Positions 1 to 11,669 of a DNA stretch of 64,000 nt are shown here, one piece after another. Source of the stretch: Cristatella mucedo. Its lineage: Eukaryota > Bryozoa > Phylactolaemata > Cristatellidae. Position 1 is the first letter of the stretch, and each line of letters begins with the position of its first letter. The DNA lies in the NCBI GenBank assembly GCA_009760855.2, contig WPIO01000001.1, forward strand, positions 22,100,501-22,164,500. The letters run 5' to 3'. The translations under genes and the position numbers were made by a program. Under the pieces are notes generated by a model, which ran no database searches, was not told the DNA's origin, and was given only the letters and a program-made list of their open reading frames with translations.

Positions 1-3000
1 CTTCTTAGCGCTGGGTCAGCATTAGCATCAAAGTGCGTATACGGGAACATGCAGATGCGCTGAAAATACTCAATTTCCTTTTAAAGCGAATCCAAATTTA
101 ATTTAAGCATGCCCATCGCTTACCAAAGGCAGGTTCAGCACGACTTCCGGTTGGCCACGCTCCCCCAACCGGCTTTACAATACGCTAACTCGGCTGGTCC
201 AAGCGGAAAAGTCGGGAAGCGCCAGTCGTCACTTCGGACGACAGCAAAGGGGTTGGAGAGCGAAGAGCAAAAGCCGATGGCATGTCATGGCTTCTTTTTG
301 AAAAAAACTTTTAAGTTTATAGTCCTGGGAAGTTTTAGCATTTCAATATTCGCTTTCAACGATGGGAGTGCATGTTGAAGCTGTATATGTATATGAGCCA
401 ACTATCTCCCATTATTGATACAGCCGTCGCTGTAACGTTAAAAATTTAAGAGAAAGGACTCGGCGCAGACGTGACGTCAAAGACTGCTATGACTATTACA
501 TGCGATAAACCGAGTTTAGTATAGGCAATAGAGACGCGCAGCGGTTGCTTTGGAGCAGTTCACGGCTTAGCTCGCCCCCGCCGCCGGCTTCGGCTTTCCG
601 CCAGCCTGCCGAACGGCGGGGGTGGGGGGGGCGAGGGACTTTCGCGCGCTCGATTTTCAGTCGGCAACTAACTCGACTCTCTGGGCGGTCTCTCAGACAA
701 AGCCCGACGAGCAAGCCATTCCCTCCGGCTAGTCTCGGCTTAGCGAACGCGGGTACCGGCCTCGCCTAGTAATTGCTGCGTAGAGGCAGAGACAGAGGCA
801 GGCCGGAGGAGCCAGGCCGCCGCCAGGTGTGGCACTCAGTGCGCACGCGCACGCGGCCTTCTCGGCGGATGTCAGCGGCAGCCATTTGGGTCGTAGGCTG
901 CGCATTGCGTGGCCGAAAAGCGATCGATCGTGTCAAGTGCCGTCAGCCGATAACATCAGCATCTGCTTTCGCTGCGCAGCTATTGGGTTGCAGTCGTTTG
1001 AGTGCAAGAATTCGCTCTATGGACAGTCCTTCCCCACGACCTTTGTATGACCTTGAACTATGACCTAGTCCGTACTGCTGCCGCGTTTATTAAAGGGCGA
1101 GGTACAGTTTAAAGAAAGAAACAGCAAAATGCTCCTTTAATATCGCGATGCAGCATTACTGTTGAATGCAAAATATTCACTTTCTATTTTGCATAAAGCT
1201 TTCGATGAGAACCGCAAGTTTTAAGATCCATTCGCTGAAATTCGGTACACGTACAACTATCTAAATAAAGATATGAAAAAACTCCCTACTAACCATAACG
1301 TACATCAGCATGTAATTATACGGCTGACCTAAAGCACGCCACGATAAATAATGCTGAAAGCGAGACTTGAAATTGAACTAACTGAGGCATTTTTAGAATG
1401 TCCTGCTGTGCATTTCCTTGGTATTCAGCTTGTTGCACCATTGGTACACCCTTTAATACGAAGTGTGGAATATAAAATACAATTATACGCTGCTATTTTT
1501 CTAATTTTTAAACTTGCCTCAGTCAATTTTAGCGCCAAGATTCTGCCTGCGTGCACATTACTAAAAATCAGAGCTCAATAAAATGTTGCCGCTGCTTTTC
1601 GAAAGCTAATCAGAGAGGTCGATTTTCCTCACGAACGCAAAGAATATCAGGCTTTCCCGGTGCGATGAGCCGTCTATATCGGTCTAGTAAATGGGCCGCC
1701 TAGGCGTCAGTTTTGCGGATGGGTAGGCATGCGTGTGCGTCGTGCATCGTGCGTGTGTGACCGATACTTTGGCTGCGCGGCTGCGCCTGCTCATACTCAT
1801 GCTGTGATACGTCCACGAGCTCGACACCCAGCATAAAGTGCATAATGTGAGAAAGCGGAGCCCGCAGCTCAGTCATTGGCTGCATCCCGTGCAGCATGCG
1901 CTCTGCATTCACGCTGTGAAAGCCCGGCGGGCGATAGTTGGGCTATACTAATCCAAGTGAGGGAGAAAGCCTGCGAGTGGTTCAAAAAAGAACAAGCCGG
2001 TGACCTATTTCCAAAAGCTAGTGGCGACATACTTGAATGGATATCTTGGTATCGGTGTCTGGCTGCACCAACACTCATTAGATAAGACAAGTGAAGCGGA
2101 AATGGCGTCGCAGCACATGCAAAACACTAGGTAACAGATTTCAATGTATTTCTTCTCCTTGGGTCTATATTTTCTTTTTCTAATCCCTTATGCCTAAAAT
2201 AAATATAAAATAGCTGTCGCTCTGCAAGAATTTACTTCTGAGGTAAGGATAAGGATATTTAGAAATGCTGCGGTTTTGCTGCGAGGCACAATGCTGACGT
2301 CTTGTTTGTTCATATTGCAAGCGTTGTGCCTCGGCCCGAATTAATACGCTATACCGTATTTTCCATGGAGGTTTATTAGCGCACATTTCTTAAAGGAACA
2401 TTGTGGTTGATGCAATTGCACAGTAAGAGAATAGAAACAAGCCGTATTTGATTGACATCATCACCATCACATCAAGAGGTTCATGAACTATGCCAAAATT
2501 GTATGCAGAATCCCCGTTAAAGTCAATATCCTTGATGATATTCGTTTACAATGTATTGACAGAATGGAAGCTTACTCGATGAGCCAGACAAGAAGTTTTG
2601 CCAGGGTATATAGACTTTTAGCATCGCTACCAAGTACAGTATGTAGCACGTGGGGCTATGTTAAGTGGCTTCTTCGAGAAAGAAATTTGCAGCATAGCTG
2701 AATATACAGAATATGAAATAATGTCGAAAATTTATGAGTGGTTATTTTTGCATGAATTCAGATTAATTGCATGTTAATTTTGATTGATATGGTTTTTCTA
2801 ACTAAATGAAATCGCAGGACGCGAATTCAATATTTCCTTAATCGGAATCAGCTCAATTTCAAGTTAGTCGTGGTTACTGTCACAAGAGTGACGTTGTTTT
2901 TGGAATAATGGCCATTCATTTTCCATACATCTGAGACATAGGCAATTGCAACAATAGCAATTAATTTCTACGAAAAATTTGTTTTTGCTTCACGGTGTAT

Positions 3001-3390
3001 TGAATTTACCGTTCTTCAAAGGGCACACGAAGCAACTATAAGACGTCAGAAATATAATTACTGAATTAATTCCAGTACATTGTGCTTATGATTAAGAAAC
3101 TATTAGTCTACTTGTGGACAATTTAGGTCTTAAAAGAGTTAAAATTAGATATGTGGCGGCCTCAATTTTGCCCTACGCTCCTGGCAGGCTAAGGGCGGAC
3201 CCCGCTTCAACCCGTGCGATTATGTGGTTGAGACGACATCTTCATAGTACCTTGGGGCAGCTATTGTGACGCATTGATCTAAGCTGAAGCACCCGACAGA
3301 ACGGCTGTGTAATCTTCCTCAGGTCGGTATGTCGGACTGGCGGAATGCAATCTACTTCCTGTAAATCTCACCCAACTAATTAACTCGGCA
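1..3390. other. Intergenic, no gene seen
   Basis: I see no gene in this stretch. Open frames are short, overlap on both strands and lack domain motifs. The segment at about 545-1060 is clearly richer in G and C, with many CG steps, than the AT-rich sequence around it; it could be a promoter-like or CpG-rich island, but no exon next to it can be supported. Confidence 0.4.
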
Positions 3391-3394
3391 ATGT

Positions 3395-3690
3395 TTCTAT
3401 GTAATGTAATGTAATGTATCTCCGTCAGTAACTCCACGAAGCCACAAAGACTGTGTGGGTTTTACGCAGGAGAGTTTTGTATAGCGCACTCACAGCCTAA
3501 GCGGCTTCCGGTATGCATTCGGTAGCAAACAGACTTCGTCTCACGCAACAAAGAGAAAGTGGGAAGCATAGCTGAGTCAGGAGAGCAGTTGAGGTAGTGA
3601 GTAGCATAGAAGTAGCAGCTCAGGACCGCTGAAAAGGATGTGCCATAGTCGGCAGTAGGAGAGTAGTTATCGTTATAGTTATAGTAGCAA
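3395..3690 (-). mobile_element. LINE family 2, 3' end fragment
   Basis: This minus-strand fragment holds the 3' end of LINE family 2. It starts on the left with the pentanucleotide tail (repeated TGTAA on the plus strand, 3402-3418), followed by the complement of the conserved 3' region also seen at 35128-35566, 36955-37268, 46195-46551 and 52460-52680. It is 5'-truncated and has no reverse transcriptase part. Confidence 0.7.
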
Positions 3691-4017
3691 TCCATTCTGG
3701 CTACGGATAAGTCTGTTTCTTTCAAGAACAGAGTTTCTTCACCTGTGCACTATCCAATATGCCGATGCCGACCATTAGCAATCTCTTTACCCGAACCCAA
3801 GTTAGATCCACACCCGGTGATCCTTGCCGTGATCAGGAATCTTGCTCTAGCTTGGTTTACATCAAATTGTACAAGGGTCGGAGAGTCTGACCCCAAGGCA
3901 ACATTTTTCCTGGAGTCACCGCCTTCCGTTTCCTACTTCATTACCTCTGGTCCTTGCTTTACCTCTTTGTCAATCTTCAAGCTTGTCCCTACTGACTTCA
4001 TCTATGCTTTATCAAGT

Positions 4018-4170
4018 GAATTATTACTATTATTATTATTATTATGCTTGTTATCATCGAGCATGCTACCATTAACCATTCGATCGTGCTTCCTTTGTAG
4101 CAAATGTAAAGTGCCTAGAAAGAGATTGAGTTCTCTCATGGTCCTATATCAAATGTGTTATTATTATATA
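4018..4170 (+). mobile_element. LINE family 1, 3' tail fragment
   Basis: A short plus-strand piece of the LINE family 1 3' end. It carries the conserved stem region (GCAAATGTAAAG..GCCTAGAAAGAGATT) followed by ATT repeats, with another run of ATT repeats at its left edge. It has no coding content. Confidence 0.65.
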
Positions 4171-4267
4171 TGTAAGTTTTTTCCCAATCTAAGAAGACTA
4201 TCAGCCTTCTAGACCCCGAACTTGCAAAAAAGTTCCGACTCCCTTAGACAGGACACCTTCAACGAGC

Positions 4268-4885
4268 TGGTATATGCATTTGGGACATCCCATCAAGACT
4301 TTTGCAACTCCAAATTTAGGTCTTTCTGACTGTGCAATAAGAGGCTCAAAGTTGGTGGCATACTCTGCAGCTGGGCCTGTCTGGCGTACACGTCAAACTG
4401 TCGCATTTCATTGTCATTCATTGAACTGCACTGGTTCCCCGCGAAGCAGTGTTTCGTTCTCAGGGTGCTCTCACTCACTTTTAGGAGCCTTCTTAGCTTT
4501 GCTCCGGCTAATCTTCCTACTCATTGCACCAAAAACTCCTCAAATCTGGTCGCTTTGTTGTGTCTTGGTCGGGCTTCACATTCGGCAAAGATCATGCACC
4601 ATGCTTTCAGTTCATATGCTCACAAAGCCTGCAACAAAAAAACCCACTGACTTCGTAGAAAACTTCCTGACTTTCCAGACCTGGAAAGATGCTAAATAAA
4701 ACCTGTTCCTCACAGCCGTTGCTTAGCCAGTGCAAATTAGACTTAGCGTGTTTTTCCATGCTGAATTTTTCCATGTTATCACTAATCGGTTACACGCTTA
4801 CTTTACGGCATATGTAAAAAGCCTAGAAAGAGGTTAAGTTCTGTTTGGGTGATGTAATGATGTTTTATTGGGAATACCTTTAATT
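4268..4885 (+). mobile_element. LINE family 1, degenerate 3' part
   Basis: Plus-strand degenerate copy of the last part of the LINE family 1 reverse transcriptase ORF and its 3' UTR. It aligns by eye with 8090-8800 of the intact copy: the segments matching 'CIRRLQLVQNSAARLVC' and the following 'HWLPVKQRI' region are still recognisable, but the frame is broken several times. The conserved tail is at about 4810-4860. Confidence 0.6.
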
Positions 4886-5140
4886 CCTCTGCAAGACTTC
4901 GAGATTTAAGCTGCTGGAACAGTGAAGCCAACGTTAGACATAAACTTTATTTCTTAGGGCAGTTCGAGGCAAAGGGTATCATTAACTAGACATGCACTAT
5001 ATATGCTATGGATTCATGGCACCATCTTGTTACCGTCACAATCTAGGACCTCATGAGAAAGGAAATATAAATGAGTCTAAACATCAGCTTTGAGTTACGA
5101 ATAGCCTCGCCGAGTGCAACTGAAGAAGATTTCCACTTAC

Positions 5141-5334
5141 AACGAGCAGCCAAGCTTCGTAATGACCGGTAATACCCGCTGCAGTGGTGGTCTGATATAA
5201 CCACGATCGTCTCGTCACCGAGCTCACTAGCAGGGCCCCCGGCATTCTGGGATAGCTCGTGGCATCAGTTAGGAGCTTGGCTGCCTGTCTGTGCAAGCTC
5301 TTGTATATCTGCACAATATTTGGATCACATACTG
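5141..5334 (-). pseudogene. Coding-like segment with frame break, unidentified
   Basis: Read on the minus strand, the first half gives a plausible protein (DPNIVQIYKSLHRQAAKLL, then YPRMPGAL). The second half gives a plausible protein in a different frame (ELGDETIVVISDHHCSGYY), ending at a consensus GTAAGT donor (GT at 5140-5139). One frameshift of 1 or 2 bases near 5215-5235 would have to be invoked to join them. This looks like a decayed exon of some gene or element. I do not recognise the family, and no neighbouring exons were found. Confidence 0.3.
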
Positions 5335-5402
5335 TGTCCTTCAAACCGTAAAGCTAAGTAAGCAGCTGAGTCTTGAGCACTTACGTCCGAGTTTGAGATA
5401 GA

Positions 5403-5545
5403 AGTAATAATATACTTAATTTGTATAGCGCCCTAGCAGAACTGAAACTCTATTCAGGCGCTTCGCATAAGCCAAGGGGCTCAAGCCACCACTCTGGTAG
5501 TTAAAGGCAAGTACTTTAATCTCTGAGCAAAACCAGGACGGCATT
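5403..5545 (-). mobile_element. SINE family 2 (tRNA head, LINE-type tail)
   Basis: Minus-strand SINE copy. The left side is a LINE-like 3' tail (the complement of AGCGCC..AGAG..GGGCGCTATACAAA plus AT-rich repeats). The right side is the complement of a degenerate tRNA-like head, with a weak A-box-like segment near 5520-5540. It matches the better preserved copy at 24885-25020 along its whole length. Confidence 0.5.
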
Positions 5546-5549
5546 GTAA

Positions 5550-7400
5550 TGTTTACAATATCCCATACATATTTTGGTTAGTCAGCAAAAATAAATTTCG
5601 TAATCCTCTCAATGTTCAAGACACGAACATTATATCTTCTTTAAAATGGGCCCATATGTTGTGTAAGCGTACATGACTGAAACTTTTCGAAACGGTTTGA
5701 GCTCACTAACGCAGTATACAGGCGTGACATAATTGATTTAGAGGCCGCGAATTTATAATTCTTCATAAATAGTGCTCGGAAATGGTTAGCATTCTTTAAA
5801 AACCTTTCACCGAAGGATTTTGCAGGTATTTACTGGTAGATATTATCTTTCAGTCGCGACACTTGACTCACTATTTTATTAGCTCTCGTTATCATAGTAG
5901 ATCTAATTCTGTAGGTCCTCTACGTCGGCTGAGCGCAGTTAGATGTGAGTAGTCAAAAAAGGCATGTGGGTGTAGGCATTCAGCGATTCTATTTCACTTG
6001 CCTTTGTCTTTTGGAGGCGGTTCTCCTTGGTCGAATTCTGAAAAAAGCAAGAAAGAGCTTTCTGAGATTTCTTTAAGGCCAAGCATTTAATTGACTATTA
6101 GTTTCGCCGGCTGCGACTTTTTAATGAGCTTGGCAGAAGTTGATTAATTTTCCGGACACACTGTGCCATTGCTGCAAACTCTCATAAGATTATGTGAGGC
6201 TCGTTTTTAGCCAGTATCCTGTGATTCTACTAAAAGCTCAATATATGTTGTTATTCTGAAGCTTCATCGCCAGTGCTTCGGAGCTCGTGTCAATCGCGAG
6301 ACTGCAATATGCCTCAAGCTCAATACTGTGCAGTTCGATAGTCACAGCGATTGTAACCCCCTCCATAAATACTAATCGATCGCTGGTACTCTTATCAGCA
6401 CAGGATCAACACAAGATCGAAATTTACTAGCTACGCAACAAGTCATCGTCGGTACACAGGTACATAAAGAATCTTATAATTGATTCACAATCCATCTAAG
6501 CTACGCACAGTAAGATATTTTACTAGATGGCTGTCTACCTGTGACTGCTGATGCCTCTCCGCTCTGGAGAGCGGCCTTGGGTGACTCAAATGTGGACCTT
6601 TACTTAACTTTTTCGTGTTATCTTCGGCTATTCCTCTGATATTTCCACAGCGACGGTTCTTGAGCTGTCCTCCGATACGCTACTGAAAACTGGAATTGCT
6701 TAGAATAAGGTTCGATGTCACCTTTAGTCAGTATCTACCGGCGGGCCTCCTTTGGCAGGTTAGTCAAAAACCTCCCTGCATCCTACATTCGCCGTATCAC
6801 TATACCGCTATGCTATTAAAAACTCGACCTGTAGGTTTAAAGCACTATTTATTAGCTCTCGTTATCATAGTAGATCACTCACCGCGCCTCAGCATTTGTC
6901 GGCCATTACTAAGGTTCCATTACAATTCGGAGCACCGGTGCCTGACTACATGCAGAATTGCATGCAAGCCGCTAAATTGGCATCTCAAAAATTATGAGGT
7001 AATCTCTTAAATTCCGCTTGATAATAGTCCGATCAGTAAAAGTCAAGGGTTACGTATTCGTAACGAGGCTGTCCAGGAGAAGCTAGATGCATTTCTTTCT
7101 GCTGAACGAGACTGAGACGATGCTCTGCTGTAGCGGCTGTGTATCTGAACCCCCTCCAACCGGTTTCTTGTATTTTCAGTCCGTGCAGTCTGGCAAGGTG
7201 AATGGCAGGGGTTGCTATTGCTGTTCGTGAGTCGTTTGGCCATGCGACCTGCGATTTTTCGCATGAACCATCGTGCCATCCGGTCTCCGTCAAAGATCAT
7301 GTCTCTCACAGTTGATCTACCGACCTTTTTTTGGCTGTCCAACCTTGTTTATGGAGTAGTTTTGGCAGTCCCTAACTAAAAACTGTATATGTAATAAGCC
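5550..7400. other. Non-coding stretch; short repeat pair
   Basis: No gene can be supported. A 27-nt string (TATTAGCTCTCGTTATCATA plus GTAGATC) occurs at about 5878-5904 and again at about 6850-6876 in the same orientation, so the two places share part of a dispersed repeat. Overlapping minus-strand open frames at 7033-7342 have no recognisable domain. Confidence 0.35.
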
Positions 7401-7404
7401 ATTA

Positions 7405-8803
7405 ATGTAGAGTGTCTCTTCTTGTTTTGCTCGATCTTTCGGCAGCTTTTGATACCATCGATCACAAAGTACTTCTAGAGCGCCTCTCATCTCGCCTGGG
7501 CATCACTGGCACTGCTCTGCAGTGGTTCAGGTCCTATCTCAGTGGGAGACTCCAGAGTGTTGACGTGAATGGACAAAGATCATCTGAAGTACCTCTAAAA
7601 TATGGAGTACCTCAGGGCTCTGTGCTAGGTCCGGTCCTTTTCACCGTTTATACTCTCCCTCTCGCTGATGTGATTGCCAAGCACAATCTAGGCTTTCACT
7701 TCTATGCGGATGACACTCAGTTGTACCTTTGCTTTGATCCCTCCCAGCCTTCGAGCACCTCAAATTCTCTCAACTCACTTGCTGCATGCATTGATGACAT
7801 CCGATCATGGATGGCAGCAAATTTTCTAAAACTAAACGATGATAAAACTAACTTACTAGTTATGGGCAAACCTAGTGTTATTCAGAAATTGGAAAGGCTG
7901 ACTTTCAAAATTGGCTCTGCCAGCATATCTCCAGTTGCATCAGCTCGAAATCTAGGTGTCATATTCCAAAGCGACCTCTCGTTAGACGACCACATCAGCT
8001 CCACAGTCAAATCAGCCTATTTTCAGCTTCATAACATTGCTAAAATTAGGGCTTGTTTAGATAAGGATACCACGTCCAAGTTGGTCCATGCATTCGTGAC
8101 ATCTCGTCTCGACTTCTGCAACTCACTGCTTACTGGCCTACCAGCATGTGCGATCAGGCGATTGCAGCTGGTGCAAAACTCTGCAGCTAGGCTTGTCTGT
8201 CGTGAGCGTCGCAGTTGCCACATTACTCCACTTCTCGCCGACCTGCACTGGTTACCAGTCAAGCAACGGATTGACTTCAAGGTTTTGTCGCTCACTTTTA
8301 GGTCTCTTCATTCTATGGCTCCAGCCTATCTTTCAGATACACTACCCCATCAGGCAAAGCATCGTACCACTCGCTTTTCGGAATCCAACAGTCTAGAAAT
8401 ACCTCGTACAAACCTTAAATCCTTTGGAGACCGTGCATTTAGCTCGTATGCTCCCACAGCCTGGAACTCCCTCCCGACCTGCATCAGAACATCCCCTGAC
8501 CTGACCACATTTAAAAGAAACTTAAAAACATACCTATTTAGGACAGCATTTAGTGGGTCCTTGTGATTCGTCCTCGATGTGCTTATGCGTGCTGACACTG
8601 TTCATGCTGCCACTAACCACATTTGCATGCTGACCCAGTGCATGTAACCCCTAACCATGTTATTCATTTTGTTTGTTTTTCAAGCATGATTTTACTTACT
8701 ATTCTATTGCGTATCACTTTGCAGCAAATGTAAAGCGCCTAGAAAGAGATTAAGTTCTCTGAGGGCGCTTTATCAAGTGCAATATTATTATTATTATTAT
8801 TAT
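7405..8803 (+). mobile_element. LINE family 1, near-intact 3' portion (CR1/L2-like)
   Basis: 5'-truncated non-LTR retrotransposon. It consists of an open reverse transcriptase frame (7412-8566), about 220 bp of 3' UTR, a conserved stem region near 8725-8785 and an (ATT)n tail ending at about 8803. The microsatellite-type tail and the reverse transcriptase signature fit the CR1/L2 group of LINEs. The truncation point is near 7405, just upstream of motif A; an in-frame stop at 7403-7405 precedes the open frame. Confidence 0.85.
7412..8566 (+). CDS. LINE reverse transcriptase, N-terminally truncated
   Basis: The open frame of 384 codons encodes the palm and thumb of a non-LTR retrotransposon reverse transcriptase, the enzyme that copies the element's RNA at the nicked target site. 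Visible motifs in order are LLDLSAAFDTIDH (motif A, catalytic Asp, residues about 7-19), GVPQGSVLGPVLF (motif B, about 65-77), FYADDTQLYL (motif C, the two catalytic Asp, about 97-106), LKLNDDKTNLLVMG (motif D region, about 139-152) and, near the end, AWNSLPTCIRTSPDLTTFKRN, typical of CR1/L2 enzymes. The first codon is GTG and the frame simply begins after a stop, so this is not a true start: the endonuclease domain and upstream reverse transcriptase motifs are missing. No stop interrupts the rest, so the copy is young. Confidence 0.85.
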   Translation: MSLLVLLDLSAAFDTIDHKVLLERLSSRLGITGTALQWFRSYLSGRLQSVDVNGQRSSEVPLKYGVPQGSVLGPVLFTVYTLPLADVIAKHNLGFHFYADDTQLYLCFDPSQPSSTSNSLNSLAACIDDIRSWMAANFLKLNDDKTNLLVMGKPSVIQKLERLTFKIGSASISPVASARNLGVIFQSDLSLDDHISSTVKSAYFQLHNIAKIRACLDKDTTSKLVHAFVTSRLDFCNSLLTGLPACAIRRLQLVQNSAARLVCRERRSCHITPLLADLHWLPVKQRIDFKVLSLTFRSLHSMAPAYLSDTLPHQAKHRTTRFSESNSLEIPRTNLKSFGDRAFSSYAPTAWNSLPTCIRTSPDLTTFKRNLKTYLFRTAFSGSL

Positions 8804-8954
8804 TGCCGGAGACTTTAAATTTCACATCAACTAACCTAATAAAGTATAGTAAAAGAGCTCGCTTTCTGAAGATTCTGTATCATTCCCTCTGATAATCTTC
8901 ACTGCCATAACAATTTAGCCTTTCTATGACTGAGATTTTTAATACTTCTCTGGA

Positions 8955-10710
8955 AAATGGGTTGTAACCAAGTCCTTCAAATCGGTCATCATTAGACCGA
9001 TACTTAAAATGTATGAACTAAATTTACAGGTCATAGATAGCTCGCGGTCGACTTCCCTTCTTTCTTTTTTGGTCGAAATATACTGATAAGATTATCGCTA
9101 AGCAGCTTGTAGCACACTTTAAAAAATAGTAAAGTTTCAGAAAAGTTGCAGTCGGGTTTCAAGCAACACCACTTAGCTGAAACCGCTCACCTCCGTGTAA
9201 TTAACGATATCCTATGCAGCAGCGATGCATGGAATGTCACTGCCGTCAGGCTGCGGGATCTGTCAGCTGCCTTCGACACTATTGATCACGACATCCTATT
9301 TGAACGATTCAGAACAATGACCGGTCAGGCAGACGATTCGCTGGTGTGGTTCAAATTTGACTTTTCGGTCGTATTTAATCCGTGTCGTGCGAGGGTTCAG
9401 GATTCCTCCACCAGACCAATCACTTGTAAAGTCCAATAAGGGTCCGTATTTGATCCTTTGTAGCTCTCCACTTATACTGAACCTACGGGGAAGGTGATAT
9501 TCGGGCCCATAAAATCGGCTGTCACTTCATGCTGACGATACTCAGCCGTATTTGCTGTTTAAGCCATTGAAATGTGTTGCAGCGACTGATAAACTGAATG
9601 GTTGCTTTGCAGACAATCGATCCTGGATGTCGGCTAAGGTCCTTCAACTTAATGACGATAAAACCGAACTGCTACTCATAGGACACCCCAAGCGTATTGA
9701 GAGACTAGAAGACTTTGCTCTTCTAATAGTTGATGTTGTTGTGCGACTTTCGTCGCGTGCTCGAAATTTAGGTCTCGTCTTTGACAACTGCCTAAATTTT
9801 GGAAGTTTCATTTGAAAGACAGCCCCCCATAGCTAGCTAAAACGTCCGATCCCTATCTGAGATTAGGGAATGTCTACTAAAATGGCTTGAAAAAATTTAA
9901 TTAGCTACCTGAATCTTTCTCGGCTAGATTTTGCAATTATATTTTGGCTGGGCTAGCAGAAAAGCTACTAGGTCACAGCAGCTGGCGATGAATATGGCTC
10001 CAAGACTCGCTAACAAATCCTGGAGGTGTGACCGTGTGTCTCATTTGCTGAAGGACCTTCCGTGGCTTATGGTCGATCTACTGATAAAGAGTAAAGTTCT
10101 TATGCAGACCCAAAAGGCCTGCCACGGCTTGGCGCCTTCATACCTAGCTGAGCCGTGCACCAGTTTTAGCCTTCTCGTGCCCTCAGGTCCTACGCGGACA
10201 ATAAATTAGCTACTCCACCCCTACACTTAAAAACTGTTGGCGACCGAAGCTGCAGACCTAGACTGCGTTCACTTTCACAATGCTTACGGAACTATCTCCA
10301 TGATCGCTCAGGGTTTAAGGTGCTTGCTCTTCACGGCCGAGGTCTTGGGTTTGAATCCTGCGGTGGACGATCCTTACTGCCAACTGTAAACAATGGTGAT
10401 AGCCGTTGAGGCTCTTCTGCACAATAAAGATGACTCTGTTAAGCCAGCTAATAATACTAAAAGTAAATGTGCGGCACGTGCTTTCCAGCCGTCCTGAGCT
10501 GCTACTTCCACCTTACTCACTACCTCAGCTGCCCGCCTGACTCAGCTATGCTTCTTACTTTCTTTTTGCTGCATGAGATGCAGTCTGCTGGCTGCCAAAT
10601 TCGTGCTGAAAGTACCACAGGCTCAGAATGTCCTAAGAAACAGTCTCCTCCGTAACACTACATAGTCTTTGTGGAGTTAAAGACAAAGATATTCATTGCA
10701 TTCTATTTAC
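8955..10710 (+). mobile_element. LINE family 2, degenerate copy interrupted by a SINE
   Basis: Plus-strand decayed LINE. It begins with a segment translating as SFKSVIIRPILK (the usual upstream reverse transcriptase motif). The motif A region (LRDLSAAFDTIDHDILF) is at about 9250-9305, LQLNDDKTELLLIGHPKRIE at about 9645-9705, and the C-terminal 'tryptophan-N-S' zone near 10240-10300. At 10301-10458 a SINE family 1 copy splits the element; the 3' region resumes at 10467 and ends near 10710. Many frameshifts and stops are present, so it is not functional. Confidence 0.75.
10301..10458 (+). mobile_element. SINE family 1 inserted in LINE family 2
   Basis: Plus-strand tRNA-derived SINE. It shows an A-box-like region (AAGGTGCTTGCTCTTCACGG), a B box (GGTTTGAATCC) and the family body (GGTGATAGCCGTTGAGGCTC), ending near GTTAAGCCAGCTAATA. 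Flanking LINE family 2 sequence is continuous across it when it is removed, which shows that the SINE inserted later. Confidence 0.75.
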
Positions 10711-10802
10711 TGTACGAGCGCATTTGCTTCAAAGGCAAGCCTAATTTCAGTTAGCAAACGTAACACAAAACATGGCCTGCTTAGATAAAGAGTACCACAG
10801 CC

Positions 10803-10980
10803 ACACAAAAAATCCTAGCTGATTAAACAGCCTCTTTTTTATAGCGACAGAAGAGCCTTTACGGCTATCACCACCGCTTGCAGTGGCGATAAAGAATCGC
10901 CCACCGCAGGAATCGAACCCACGACCTCGGAACCGAGGTCGTGAAAGCAACCACCTTACCTAGTGTGCCATCACGGCTCA
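10803..10980 (-). mobile_element. SINE family 1 (tRNA-derived)
   Basis: Minus-strand, well-preserved copy. On the minus strand it starts TGAGCCGTGATGGCACACTA (A-box-like), then has a perfect B box GGTTCGATTCC, a 13-nt inverted pair (CACGACCTCGGTT/CCGAGGTCGTG), the body GCAAGCGGTGGTGATAGCC and an A-rich end. It should be transcribed by RNA polymerase III if active. Confidence 0.8.
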
Positions 10981-11043
10981 AAAGCTCAAAGCGTTTTGTG
11001 ACGTTGTGTCTAGGTCAATTCAATTGCCATTGATCTGGACTCG

Positions 11044-11480
11044 TGGCCACTGCCGTCAATCGTCTGCAACTGGTGCACTACTCAGCTGATCGTCCGGTGT
11101 GTAATCAACGGTGTAGCTTATGTATCACACCACTTTTGTCTGAGCTTCACGGGCTCCCTACTAAGCATCGAATTTATTTCCAAGATCCCTTGTCAGGTTT
11201 ACTCGTTCCTACGCTCGCTTGCACCAGCTTAGCTATCCGACATCCTTACTCTTCGAATGTACTCTCGCACCACAGCCTCTAGTCACCTCGATGTCCCTTG
11301 CACTAAATTGAGTTCTTTTGGTTAAAGAGCTCTTAGATCGTACGAACCGAAATTCGAGCATTCCTTTCCAGCTACAGCGACCACCTACCACGACCTTGAG
11401 CTACCAAAATTTCAACTAAAGGCACCCTGTTCCGGTCAAATTTCATTAACCTTAAAGTAATTTTAAATTTTTCTCCAGTG
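11044..11480 (+). mobile_element. LINE family 1-like, C-terminal coding fragment
   Basis: Plus-strand fragment corresponding to the region after 'CAIRRLQLVQNSAARLVC' of the intact copy: 'VNRLQLVHYSADRPVC', followed by a degenerate 'LHGLPTKHRI' segment. The frames are broken. It has no tail of its own; two isolated tail fragments follow at 11670-11862. Confidence 0.55.
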
Positions 11481-11669
11481 TGCATTGCGTGCATAACCTA
11501 TGAATGATCAAGTGTAAGTTAAATGCTAGAGACCCTGCAAATCAGTGGCACTGAGATTCTCTTATTTGAATTAGCATGCTAGCTTAAGCATGATACTTTT
11601 TTCTGTTGCCGGATTTTCGAAGTCTGATAATTTGCACACCAGTAGCCCTTGGTCATTGATTCTCTTAGA

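Noticed and set aside
7272-7290. GGATGGCACGATG match to gene B exon 4
   Set aside because: A 13-nt chance match; frame, flanks and splice sites do not agree with a thyroglobulin exon.
7043-7342. Overlapping minus-strand frames before the LINE
   Set aside because: No domain, splice signal or similarity to anything recognised; two frames compete over the same DNA.
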